DNA of 6,236 nucleotides, taken from assembly GCA_036522495.1 (NCBI GenBank), contig DATDFS010000077.1:1-6236 (forward strand). The letters are read 5' to 3'. Position numbers and translations under genes: made by a program. The first letter of the stretch is position 1. Each line of letters begins with the position of its first letter. Shown piece by piece: positions 1 to 6,007 of this stretch. A model generated the notes under the pieces. That model had not been told where the DNA came from and searched no databases. It saw only the letters and a program-made list of their open reading frames with translations. Source of the DNA: Nitrososphaera_A sp036522495. Its GTDB lineage: Archaea; Thermoproteota; Nitrososphaeria; Nitrososphaerales; Nitrososphaeraceae.

Positions 1-250
1 TTACTATTCATGTATGAAATCTGGATTATGCAACCTCCGACCTGTTCACAAATGGCCAATTCTTTTTGTGTTTATACATAATAATATTGTCAAATCCGAT
101 GCTAAATTTGATAATTTATGAGGTGAAAGGACTTAAGTTAACACGTCCGTCTTTGCTATAGAATTGCTTAAATAGGAATATGACAACCACTACTCATATA
201 ATGGTAAGCACTTGTTCTACTCACAGTTAGTCATCGGATATTGAAGCAAA
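1..250. other. Left-edge intergenic stretch, no gene seen
   Basis: All frames on both strands break within about 40 codons. The longest, on the plus strand up to the TGA ending at 121, has no recognisable protein character. The only signal is a TATA-like CTTAAATA at 167-174. A short ATG frame at 180 (MTTTTHIMVS...) ends after 16 codons and is not credible. Confidence 0.5.
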
Positions 251-574
251 TTGTATGATGTATTTGCAAATGGTCTAGGGCTAATGGTTGAAACTTTCCA
301 TCCATCTAAGCTGATTCAAACTGTCGGAATTGAATGTAAGGCGCATTTTGATGTATTGAATCACATTATCTCCATCGTAGTACTAAATCCTGTTACTAAA
401 TCGGGTACTGTTCATCCACCAATTTTGAGAACTTTAGTTTGGCGTACTCCAAGTTATATTCAGTATAATATCCGAGATTATCAGAGGGGAAAAGAGGTAG
501 TTGTGGGCTCATCTATCATTCCTAGTCACTATCTGTTTACTCTGACAACCATCATGTGCTATAGATTATTGTAA
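251..574 (+). other. Weak open reading frame, possible hypothetical protein or chance ORF
   Basis: This frame runs 107 codons from a TTG start at 251, with an in-frame TGA just upstream at 242. An internal ATG lies at 284. I do not recognise the protein. It has no signal peptide, no membrane segment and no clear motif; the middle (VLNPVTKSGTVHPPI) reads like short beta strands and turns. No TATA box sits at the right distance for a leaderless start at 251. The nearest, CTTAAATA at 167-174, would start a transcript near 196 and leave a leader of about 55 bases. An open frame of this length is only mildly unexpected by chance in a 6-kb AT-rich window. It could be a real small gene, a remnant or chance. 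Confidence 0.2.
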
Positions 575-607
575 ATACTGCTAGTGCAGAAGATAACATG
601 GCTATAT

Positions 608-1058
608 TTGCGAACATTCAGACACTCTTATATTGTCAAGAACCATATAGATAAAGTTTGGAACCTTTATACTGATGTCAAGCATTTGGAAATAATAACA
701 CCAAAAGAGATAGATCTCAAGATCATTAAAACTACAAGTTATAACATTGTTGAAGAACAGGAGATGTGGGTTAGTAGTAAAATAATTGTAAAAAGAAGAG
801 CAATATGGCATTCAAAGATTACATATCTAAAACCATATGAATATTAGATGAGATGTTGACAGGCCCGTTCAAAAAATGGGGACACTTACACAAGTTTCAA
901 AATATCAATGGAAACAAACAGAGGTAGTAGATGAAATTGAATTTGAAATACCATATGGCAAATTAGGGATGTTATTTGAAGGCTATGCATACAAACAGTT
1001 ACAGAAAATCTTTGAACACAGGAAGATATCTACAACCAAAGCCTTAAATGATAACTAA
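608..1058 (+). pseudogene. SRPBCC (START/cyclase-like) ligand-binding protein, broken by two frameshifts
   Basis: Three successive frames join into one protein of about 151 residues, the usual size for this SRPBCC subfamily. Frame one runs from TTG 608 (MRTFRHSYIVKN) through VWNLYTDVKHLEIITPKEI and ends at TAG 845-847. Frame two takes over at 844 (LDEMLTGPFKKWGHLHKF) and frame three at 918 (TEVVDEIEFEIPYGKLG...IFEHRK), ending at TAA 1056-1058. The order F-x-HS, VW-x-x-YTD, L-x-x-ITP, GPF-x-x-W-x-H-x-H-x-F, T-x-V-x-D, PYG-x-LG and IF-x-x-R is typical of the family, often annotated as cyclase or cell-division-inhibitor-like. Members bind hydrophobic ligands in a helix-grip fold; the ligand is unknown. 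Both breaks are single-base losses, at about 844 and 918. A GTG at 584 would extend the frame by 8 codons. A TATA-like TGTAAATA at 570-577 could drive it. It is either a recent pseudogene or carries two sequencing errors; the family call is firm. Confidence 0.8.
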
Positions 1059-1102
1059 GAAATTCGTAGATCTCATAAATAGTAGCAAGTCCTATCCTAT
1101 AA

Positions 1103-1360
1103 AGGAGACCTGTTAGCTGCAAGACAGTTATAATCGATGAAATTGCATTATGTCCAAACAAAGCCCTTGCAAGGATAAGACATTCTTCCAAGCCTACATG
1201 TGCTGCATGCGAACATTATGGTAATGCATTTTGCAAAAATCATATCCAAAAATTCATAATTCCTACTATTGCAAATATTGTAAATAATAGTTATATAACT
1301 AATTGTCTATGCATGATATCTGCTAATGGCCGCACTCCTCTTTGTTCCTCATTTCATTAA
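1103..1360 (+). pseudogene. Cys/His-rich fragment, possible zinc-finger gene remnant
   Basis: An open stretch of 85 codons lies between TAA 1100 and TAA 1358-1360 and has no ATG, GTG or TTG near its left end. It reads VIIDEIALCPNKALARI and then PTCAACEHYGNAFCKNHI. The Cys/His spacing C-x2-C-x7-C-x2-H (codons at 1199, 1208, 1232 and 1241) looks like a metal-binding finger, with another Cys at 1151. The right half (after KFIIPTIANIV) loses protein character. Small zinc-finger proteins are common in archaea, but I cannot name this family. The lack of a start and the position next to another broken gene suggest a fragment. It may also be chance. Confidence 0.3.
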
Positions 1361-1530
1361 TCTACTTAGGTAAATGTAACAATCTATTGTCAGAAATACG
1401 ATTTGGAGTAGTAATTCTACAAGGCTGGTCATACAATCTACTTTTGGTCATAATATTATTTGTGTTAAGCAGAGGACAGGGGATTTAGTGGCCTATTTCT
1501 ATTAAGCATATCTCAAAGAAAATTAAAAAA

Positions 1531-1538
1531 TATAAATA
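1531..1538 (+). promoter_or_regulatory. TATA box of the Nudix gene
   Basis: TATAAATA is preceded by an A-run (1525-1530) that fits a purine-rich BRE. An archaeal transcript would start about 25 bases after the box centre, near 1558-1562. That is downstream of the TTG at 1544 and just before the TTG at 1568, so it favours the later start with a leader of only a few bases. Confidence 0.55.
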
Positions 1539-1567
1539 CATAATTGTTCAACATAGAAGGCCAAACA

Positions 1568-2134
1568 TTGAAAAATGCTCCTAACGACTGGAAAGTTAAT
1601 TCAGTGAAAAAAGTGTATTCTAACGATCTTATTGAATTATATGAAGATATCCTAGACTTAAACGGAATAGAAAAAGTATACACAAGAGCAGTAAGAAAAG
1701 ACTATTCAACAATAGTGCCATTTGTTGCAAATGAAATTCTTGTAATAAAAAGTTATAGATATTTAGTGGATTCAATCCAAATTGAAATACCATCAGGATA
1801 TATAGATGAAGGAGAAAGTCCTAAAGAAGCAGCAATAAGAGAGCTTAAGGAGGAAACAGGTTATTCTGCAAAAGATGTGATATCAATAGGCCATTATACG
1901 CTTGATTACTCGATGTTTGATCAGAGAGGAAACCTCTTTGTTGCGTATGGTTTAGTCAAAGTGGGAAATCAATCATTAGGAATAATGGAAAAAATAGATG
2001 TTGAGAGAATGAGTATAAAAGAAATTAAACGGCTACTTTTTGAAGGGAAGATAGTAAATGCAGCATCTATTGTTGCATTATATAGAGCACTGGATTTCCA
2101 TGAACACTTAACGGAGCAAAAATCAATGAAATAA
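1568..2134 (+). CDS. Nudix hydrolase, ADP-ribose pyrophosphatase-like
   Basis: The protein has 188 residues from TTG 1568. It carries a complete Nudix box, G-x5-E-x7-REL-x-EE-x-G-Y, at about residues 77-99 (GYIDEGE ... REL KEE TGY), which binds the metal ions that drive pyrophosphate cleavage. The EIPSG just before it and the early RAVRKDY...VPFV strands match the layout of ADP-ribose/NDP-sugar pyrophosphatases, as does the C-terminal GKIVNAASIVALYRAL helix. Length is normal for that branch. The proline usually found about 15 residues after the box in ADP-ribose hydrolases is not evident (the sequence there is YTLDYSMFDQRG), so the substrate is uncertain. There is no signal peptide, so it should be cytosolic. 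A TTG at 1544 would add 8 residues, with a stop directly before it; I prefer 1568 because the TATA box at 1531-1538 would start the transcript downstream of 1544. No partner gene is adjacent, so it looks monocistronic. Confidence 0.9.
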   Translation: MKNAPNDWKVNSVKKVYSNDLIELYEDILDLNGIEKVYTRAVRKDYSTIVPFVANEILVIKSYRYLVDSIQIEIPSGYIDEGESPKEAAIRELKEETGYSAKDVISIGHYTLDYSMFDQRGNLFVAYGLVKVGNQSLGIMEKIDVERMSIKEIKRLLFEGKIVNAASIVALYRALDFHEHLTEQKSMK

Positions 2135-2163
2135 TTGACAAATACTTCCTAATCAAAGCCATA

Positions 2164-2176
2164 TTTTTCTTGTTTT
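2164..2176 (+). terminator. T-run terminator after the Nudix gene
   Basis: TTTTTCTTGTTTT lies 30 bases after the Nudix stop codon with no strong hairpin before it. Archaeal termination relies mainly on such oligo-T tracts, so this is a likely end for the Nudix transcript. Confidence 0.5.
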
Positions 2177-2250
2177 ATGTCAAGAAAATCAGATCTGTAT
2201 GTCAACCTAATGTTGTTGTAAGCCTTGTTGTTTCTTCGTATTTGACTTAG

Positions 2251-2346
2251 TATTCTGAAGATCTAAATGTTCTTGATATCACCTGTTACCATTGCAAAGA
2301 ACAGGAAGGGGGAAAGGACCGGTATGAGTACGTGTTACATAAATAA
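2251..2346 (+). pseudogene. CxxC-containing fragment
   Basis: The stretch has no start codon, lies between TAG 2248 and TAA 2344-2346, and reads SEDLNVLDITCYHCKEQEGG and then KDRYEYVLHK. The CYHC pair resembles half of a zinc ribbon, but no second Cys pair follows. It overlaps the start of the Alba-like remnant in another frame, so at most one of the two is likely to be real here. This is a weak call. Confidence 0.15.
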
Positions 2347-2532
2347 AAATTACATCTATAAAACTGCGGAAACTAGAAATTATGTAATCAAAGTTTGGAT
2401 ACATGTGCTAAATGATAGAAACATCCATGGCATGCTACTTAAGACAAAATTCTGCAATCATCGCTGTTGGTTGCGGGACAGGTTGCCGACCTGATAGAAT
2501 CTAACAAAATTCTTCAAGGAATCAAAGAATAA
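2324..2532 (+). pseudogene. Possible eroded Alba-like chromatin protein gene
   Basis: Starting at ATG 2324, frame one gives MSTCYINKNYIYKTAETRNY and then VIKVWIHVLNDRN...MLLKTK. The neighbouring frame then gives NSAIIAVG (2448-2471) and the third gives QVADLIESNKILQGIKE (2479-2529), ending at TAA 2530. Joined, the order is Y-I-x-K ... NYV ... LN ... LK-x-K ... SAI-x-AV ... VADLI ... IL. This follows the Alba plan of IGKKP-x-MNYV ... LN ... IKARGRAIS-x-AVD-x-AEIV-x-NRFL. Alba coats archaeal DNA and RNA. The match is weak: the GKKP Lys pair and the RGRAIS loop are largely lost, and two frame changes are needed. I treat it as a hypothesis only. Confidence 0.28.
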
Positions 2533-2861
2533 AATGGAAACTGTCAATATCCTAAAGCAAGTCATGGAAATAATCTGCAAGGCTTATATCAAGAGCAAAG
2601 TAGTCTTGATAGATATATACTGGCGATGCAAATTTGACAGGTAGAGGCCTAATACCAATACCGCAAGTATGTGTTGCGAATGATATAATAGGTTCAGTAT
2701 TTGGTAGTGCTAACTGTCAAAACTTTAATGTTACTGGTGCAGACCTTTCAGTAGATACACATAGCAGTTGGGTAAGGATAACGAATAATAGACCATAATC
2801 ATTATTAGCTGACACACTTGTTTTAGCAAAACTGCTATGACGTTAATAACTATAATAACCG

Positions 2862-2869
2862 TTTAAGTA
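2862..2869 (+). promoter_or_regulatory. TATA box of the poly-Ser protein gene
   Basis: TTTAAGTA has its centre about 24 bases before the ATG at 2889. Transcription should start within a base or two of the start codon, so the mRNA is probably leaderless. No Shine-Dalgarno sequence is present, in agreement. Confidence 0.6.
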
Positions 2870-2888
2870 ACACTTATTGATAATATAC

Positions 2889-3308
2889 ATGTCATCCTCA
2901 TCCTCATCATCACCATCTGAAGAAGAACAGAAGCGTGATATTGAAAAAATGGTGTCTGCTATTGAAGATTTACTTTATATGAAAGCTATTAAATTTGAGG
3001 ACGTACCGCAAAGCGGTGAAAGAGCTATTCTATCTACTCAGTTTTCAATCATCGTATCAAAAATAATGACCGATAATAACCAACCCAAAGAAAATGACAA
3101 TAAAGAAATTATGAAAATAATGTATTATTCTCTTTTAATATACATGAATGAATATCTAAAATTACCAAAATCCTTAACAATGGCTTTTGGTAATGATCTT
3201 GAAAAATATCAGGAAGGAATGCAATGCAACGAATTGATTTCGAATTATGTGACTGTTTTACAAAAGATATTTTTAGAACAAAGAAACGAAATGGAAAGAA
3301 AGAAGTAA
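2889..3308 (+). CDS. Small helical protein with N-terminal Ser tract, function unknown
   Basis: The protein has 139 residues from ATG 2889; a TTG at 2877 would add 4. I do not recognise the family. Residues 1-10 are a Ser tract (MSSSSSSSPS) coded by TCA/TCC repeats, followed by an acidic and basic stretch (EEEQKRDIEK). The rest looks all-helical: about 14-36, a middle segment 44-60, a linker rich in Asn, Lys and Asp (61-72), a Met- and Tyr-rich helix (73-90), and a C-terminal helix 112-139 ending in a highly charged QRNEMERKK. There is one Cys (113), no signal peptide and no clear membrane span, although IMKIMYYSLLIYM is locally hydrophobic. The TATA box at 2862-2869 predicts a leaderless transcript, which supports the ATG and a real gene. 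It stands alone and converges on sucD, with 78 bases between the stop codons. It may be a lineage-specific cytosolic protein. Confidence 0.75.
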   Translation: MSSSSSSSPSEEEQKRDIEKMVSAIEDLLYMKAIKFEDVPQSGERAILSTQFSIIVSKIMTDNNQPKENDNKEIMKIMYYSLLIYMNEYLKLPKSLTMAFGNDLEKYQEGMQCNELISNYVTVLQKIFLEQRNEMERKK

Positions 3309-3386
3309 CTGGTGAAATTACTTACTCTCCTTAACATAATACTGCTGGAGACAAGAATTGAATTATCTGCGCGGTAACTAATCTAA

Positions 3387-4304
3387 CTACTTTCTCAACT
3401 TTTCTGCCAGTAGTTCTGGTATGTCTGAGGGACGCTTTGCAACGGGAACATCTGCTTTTGCAAAATTAGTAACTTTAGATTCAGCTGAACCATAGTTTCC
3501 ATAAATAATTGCCCCTGCATGCCCCATTCTCTTTTCTTTTGGTGCAGATCTTCCCGCAATGTACGCAACTGCCGGTTTAGAGAATTTTGTTTTTATCAGA
3601 TAATCTGCCAACTGTTCCTCTGAGTCTCCTCCTATTTCGCCTACTATTACTATTGATTCAATATCCTGTCTGTACCTAACCATATTGAAGGCTTCTATAA
3701 GATTTGTTCCATTGATGGGATCTCCACCTATGCCGAGGCATAATTTTTGTCCATAGCCCGCCCTTGTCAATATATAAGATACTTCATACATTAGAGTTCC
3801 ACTACGTGAAAGTACCACAGTGTTACCTGCTTTGAATGGTTGGGCGGGCATGATGCCAACCTTCATTATTTCAGGCACAATCACGCCCGGGGTATTGGGT
3901 CCTATGATCTTTGCACCTTGCATTTGAGCGTATTCAAGGACCCTGATTGAATCTTTAATTGGAATGTGTTCAGGAATAGCAACCAGCAACTTTATTCCAT
4001 TATCTAATGCCTCTTTTGCGGCATCTAGGAAAAAGTTCGCTGGAACAAATACTCCAGATATTCTGGCTCCTGATGCTTTGACTGCCTTAGCCACACTGTT
4101 ATAAACAGGAATTCCTTCAAAATTTTGACCCTCCTTGCCTGGAGTAACACCTGCAACAATATTTGTCCCATAGGCCTTCATTAATCTAGTATGTGTGGAA
4201 CCATAACTTCCAGTTATACCCTGTATTATCACAGATTTCTTCTTATAATCTTTATCGTTCTCTTTTCCAATCAATATATCAAAAATGTCAAAATCCTTGG
4301 TCAT
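3387..4304 (-). CDS. sucD: Succinyl-CoA synthetase, alpha subunit (ADP-forming type)
   Basis: The protein has 305 residues from ATG 4304, close to the usual 290-300. An N-terminal Rossmann CoA-binding domain carries GITGSYG (29-35) and GVTPGK (52-57). GPNTPG follows at 135-140, SRSGTL at 166-171, GIGGDP at 191-196 and GEIGG at 222-226. The active-site loop KRMGHAGAI has its His at 262, which is phosphorylated during the reaction. With SucC it interconverts succinyl-CoA plus phosphate plus ADP (or GDP) and succinate plus CoA plus the triphosphate, in the cytosol. It follows sucC directly. A TTG at 4313 would overlap the sucC TGA by four bases; the ATG lies five bases after that stop. I chose the ATG because neither start has a Shine-Dalgarno sequence, and the three extra residues are not conserved features. 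One oddity is that the Cys of the common GPNCPG motif is Thr here. The gene is intact, with all key residues present. Confidence 0.96.
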   Translation of the reverse strand: MTKDFDIFDILIGKENDKDYKKKSVIIQGITGSYGSTHTRLMKAYGTNIVAGVTPGKEGQNFEGIPVYNSVAKAVKASGARISGVFVPANFFLDAAKEALDNGIKLLVAIPEHIPIKDSIRVLEYAQMQGAKIIGPNTPGVIVPEIMKVGIMPAQPFKAGNTVVLSRSGTLMYEVSYILTRAGYGQKLCLGIGGDPINGTNLIEAFNMVRYRQDIESIVIVGEIGGDSEEQLADYLIKTKFSKPAVAYIAGRSAPKEKRMGHAGAIIYGNYGSAESKVTNFAKADVPVAKRPSDIPELLAEKLRK

Positions 4305-4309
4305 TTCAT

Positions 4310-5425
4310 TCAATTCCGTTCTTTTGAAACCTCTTTAACCACTGCATGTATCGCTTCATCTACAGTATCATATAATTTCGCCTGACTTCCTTTCAATATT
4401 TCTTTCGCCTTCTCAGATTCAGCTCCAGAAATCCTTGCAAAGAGCGGCACATCAATTATTTTATTTTTATATGCTTCAAGTATTGCCTGTGCAACGAGGT
4501 TCGTTTTTACTATCCCTCCAAATAGATTTACTAGAATTGCATCTATTCTTTTTATTTTGCTAATAACTTTTAGTGCCTCGTATATTGTTTCAGTGGTTGC
4601 TCTACCACCAAAGTCAAGGAAAGATCCCGCTCTACCACCTGTATCTGAAACCATATCTAACGTTGACATTACTAGCCCAGCACCATTTCCAATAATTGCG
4701 ATATCACCGTCTAGCTCGACCAAAGAAAACCCACTTTTTTCAGCTTGTGCCTGCAATTCAGAAATCTGCTCATATTTTTTTAATTCTGGATGTCTAAACA
4801 TAGCATTATCATCAATGATGACTTTTGCGTCAAGTGCAATAAGCGAACCATCACCTAGAATACCTGTCGGGTTAATTTCTGCTAATTCTGCCTCCTTCTC
4901 ATTTACAAGGTTTGAAAGTTTCATTGTAAAATCAGTAAAGGCAACTATAGTGTTTCCAGTCAGTCCTAGCTTGCGAGCGGCATCTTCTGCAATCTGCGAG
5001 GATAGTCCATTAATAGGTATATCTATAATGATCTTATTTTCTACATTCTCAATTTCCACTCCGCCTTCAGCTGATGAAATTAAGGAGTAACATCTCTTAC
5101 TCCTGTTGAGGAAAAGAGACATATAGAGTTCTTTTTTTAGATCTACGATTTCTTCAACTAAAATGCCACGGGGAAGCTCGCCCTTTATCTCTTTATGTAT
5201 AAGTTCATCAAATTTCGGCACCATTTCAAATTCTGTTTTGCATTTCAAAATAGCCCCAGCCTTGCCCCTGCCACCGACTGTAAGTTGTGACTTTAGTACA
5301 ACTGGATAACCTAGTCTTGCCGCTGCTTCCTTTCCCTCATCAGTGTTATGGGCAAGATATGCCTTTGGAATTCTAATGCCATATTGATCAAATAATTCCT
5401 TGCCTTGATATTCTAGTAATCTCAT
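4310..5425 (-). CDS. sucC: Succinyl-CoA synthetase, beta subunit (ADP-forming type)
   Basis: The protein has 371 residues from ATG 5425, slightly shorter than the E. coli protein of 388. The N-terminal ATP-grasp domain opens with MRLLEYQGKELFDQYGI and has the nucleotide-binding loop GGRGKAGA at 51-58. The magnesium ligands are visible as Asn 185 in EINP and Asp 199 in LDAK, spaced 14 apart as in E. coli (N199 and D213). The C-terminal CoA-ligase domain has GNGAGLVMSTLDMV (246-259), FLDFGGRAT and LVNLFGGIV (298-306). It supplies the nucleotide site of the SucCD complex. An upstream TTG at 5446 would add seven residues (MTVLCQY) without family support, so I chose the ATG, where the conserved N-terminus begins. 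It is the first gene of the sucC-sucD operon, with TATA boxes just upstream. In ammonia-oxidising archaea this enzyme would link the citric-acid branch to succinyl-CoA of the carbon-fixation cycle, which is an inference here. Confidence 0.96.
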   Translation of the reverse strand: MRLLEYQGKELFDQYGIRIPKAYLAHNTDEGKEAAARLGYPVVLKSQLTVGGRGKAGAILKCKTEFEMVPKFDELIHKEIKGELPRGILVEEIVDLKKELYMSLFLNRSKRCYSLISSAEGGVEIENVENKIIIDIPINGLSSQIAEDAARKLGLTGNTIVAFTDFTMKLSNLVNEKEAELAEINPTGILGDGSLIALDAKVIIDDNAMFRHPELKKYEQISELQAQAEKSGFSLVELDGDIAIIGNGAGLVMSTLDMVSDTGGRAGSFLDFGGRATTETIYEALKVISKIKRIDAILVNLFGGIVKTNLVAQAILEAYKNKIIDVPLFARISGAESEKAKEILKGSQAKLYDTVDEAIHAVVKEVSKERN

Positions 5426-5454
5426 GTATTGGCAGAGGACAGTCAAATATGCTC

Positions 5455-5475
5455 ATTTATAATCTTACTTTTATA
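5455..5475 (-). promoter_or_regulatory. sucCD promoter (two candidate TATA boxes)
   Basis: On the minus strand, TATAAAAG (5475-5468) and TTATAAAT (5462-5455) lie upstream of sucC. Counting about 25 bases from the box centre, the first predicts a start near 5445 with a leader of about 20 bases. The second predicts a start near 5432 with a leader of about 7 bases. The ATG has no Shine-Dalgarno sequence, so a short leader is expected. I cannot decide between them from the sequence. Confidence 0.5.
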
Positions 5476-5501
5476 CGAATTATCTTATATTAACAACATT
5501 G

Positions 5502-5524
5502 CGTATGTTTGCTTGTTACATACG
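5502..5524. repeat. Perfect 7-bp inverted repeat upstream of the sucCD promoter
   Basis: CGTATGT (5502-5508) and ACATACG (5518-5524) are exact reverse complements separated by 9 bases. The element lies about 27 bases upstream of the distal sucC TATA box. Its size and spacing fit a site for a dimeric DNA-binding regulator. It could also form a hairpin, but no T-run follows, so a terminator is unlikely. Confidence 0.45.
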
Positions 5525-5629
5525 ATGATGATAATAATTAACCTATCTTGCCACGTCGTTCTTTTTAAACTATGGGAGTGTGTATATGTAGTTTTTAATC
5601 AAAAAGATTCCATGTAGAGAGAAGCCTAA

Positions 5630-5657
5630 ATGTATATTATAATTATGTATATTATAA
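5630..5657. repeat. Tandem 13-bp direct repeat
   Basis: ATGTATATTATAA occurs at 5630-5642 and again at 5645-5657, two bases apart. The 15-base period is not a whole number of helical turns. It sits immediately upstream of the TATA-like CTTAAATA at 5661-5668. It could be a pair of activator sites, but AT-rich repeats also arise by slippage. Confidence 0.5.
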
Positions 5658-5690
5658 GTACTTAAATAGCCCACTCCTTAGCTCGCCACT

Positions 5691-5771
5691 GCAAGCCAAA
5701 GAATAGGGCCACAGAAATTGGTGGTTTCTAATGATATTTTCTCATTACAAAAAGATAAAGGTTGTTTTTTT
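5691..5771 (+). ncRNA. Candidate orphan small RNA
   Basis: A TATA-like CTTAAATA at 5661-5668 predicts a transcript start near 5691, and a run of seven T (5765-5771) would end it, giving about 80 bases. Inside are two small inverted repeats: AGAAA/TTTCT (5713-5717 with 5725-5729, 7-base loop) and TAATGA/TCATTA (5729-5734 with 5742-5747, 7-base loop). They share base 5729 and so cannot both pair fully. No open frame of note is present, and no C/D or H/ACA box set was found. The case rests on promoter and terminator spacing only. Confidence 0.22.
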
Positions 5772-6007
5772 ATTTGAAATTACATGCACTTCTAATATTT
5801 ATCATGTGCTTCATATTATATTTTTAAATATACAGATGATCCTAAAATTTTTGTAAATATTATATTATTTAATAATCAGTAATTTATAATGACTTAAAAT
5901 ATTTTCATTATGACACGATTCGTCATCTGGCGCCCATTAGACCAAATTAGCAAGTCGAATAAGCCTAAAGTAACAATTTATTACTGGTACATGGTTTGAA
6001 TTGATAT

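Larger units (their letters stand above)
1059..1543. other. Gene-poor spacer between the SRPBCC pseudogene and the Nudix gene
   Basis: No complete gene is visible. The left part contains a Cys/His-rich open stretch without a start codon (1103-1360, listed separately). A TATA-like TATAAAGG at 1098-1105 lies in front of it. A 29-codon minus-strand frame (1451 to 1362) starts with ATG but has no family character. The right end, 1524-1538, is the A-rich promoter of the Nudix gene. Confidence 0.5.
2135..2888. other. Gene graveyard between the Nudix gene and the poly-Ser protein gene
   Basis: About 750 bases carry only short, overlapping open stretches with some protein character. These are a CxxC piece (2251-2346), an Alba-like series in three frames (2324-2532), and a 54-codon frame from TTG 2634 to 2798. 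The last is rich in Asn, Gly and Thr (VFGSANCQNFNVTGADLSVD) and I do not recognise it. No frame exceeds 75 codons. The right end, 2862-2869, is the promoter of the next gene. Confidence 0.5.

Noticed and set aside
602..811. Minus-strand open frame of 69 codons
   Set aside because: It is the antisense shadow of the SRPBCC pseudogene, whose plus-strand frame carries clear family motifs.
1362..1451. Minus-strand 29-codon frame with ATG start (MTKSRLYDQP...)
   Set aside because: It is short, has no promoter or family character, and is easily explained by chance.
3303..3323. Inverted repeat AAGTAA/TTACTT at the stop of the poly-Ser gene as a terminator
   Set aside because: The stem is only six AT-rich pairs with a 9-base loop and no T-run follows on either strand.
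4191..4385. Plus-strand open frame of 64 codons
   Set aside because: It is antisense to the sucD start and sucC end, with no independent promoter or motif.
4557..5090. Plus-strand open frame of 177 codons
   Set aside because: It lies wholly antisense to sucC and has the Ser/Ala/Pro-rich composition expected of an antisense shadow.
1465..5440. Shared GCAGAGGACAG upstream of the Nudix gene and of sucC
   Set aside because: An 11-base match is expected several times by chance in a window of this size, and the two sit at different distances from their starts and in opposite senses relative to the genes.
5524..5560. C-box-like ATGATGA suggesting a C/D box guide RNA
   Set aside because: No CTGA D box follows within the usual distance, and no internal C'/D' pair is present.
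5429..5617. Plus-strand open frame of 62 codons in the sucC upstream region
   Set aside because: It begins inside the sucC leader region, is simply hydrophobic AT-rich sequence, and runs across the sucCD promoter and the inverted repeat.
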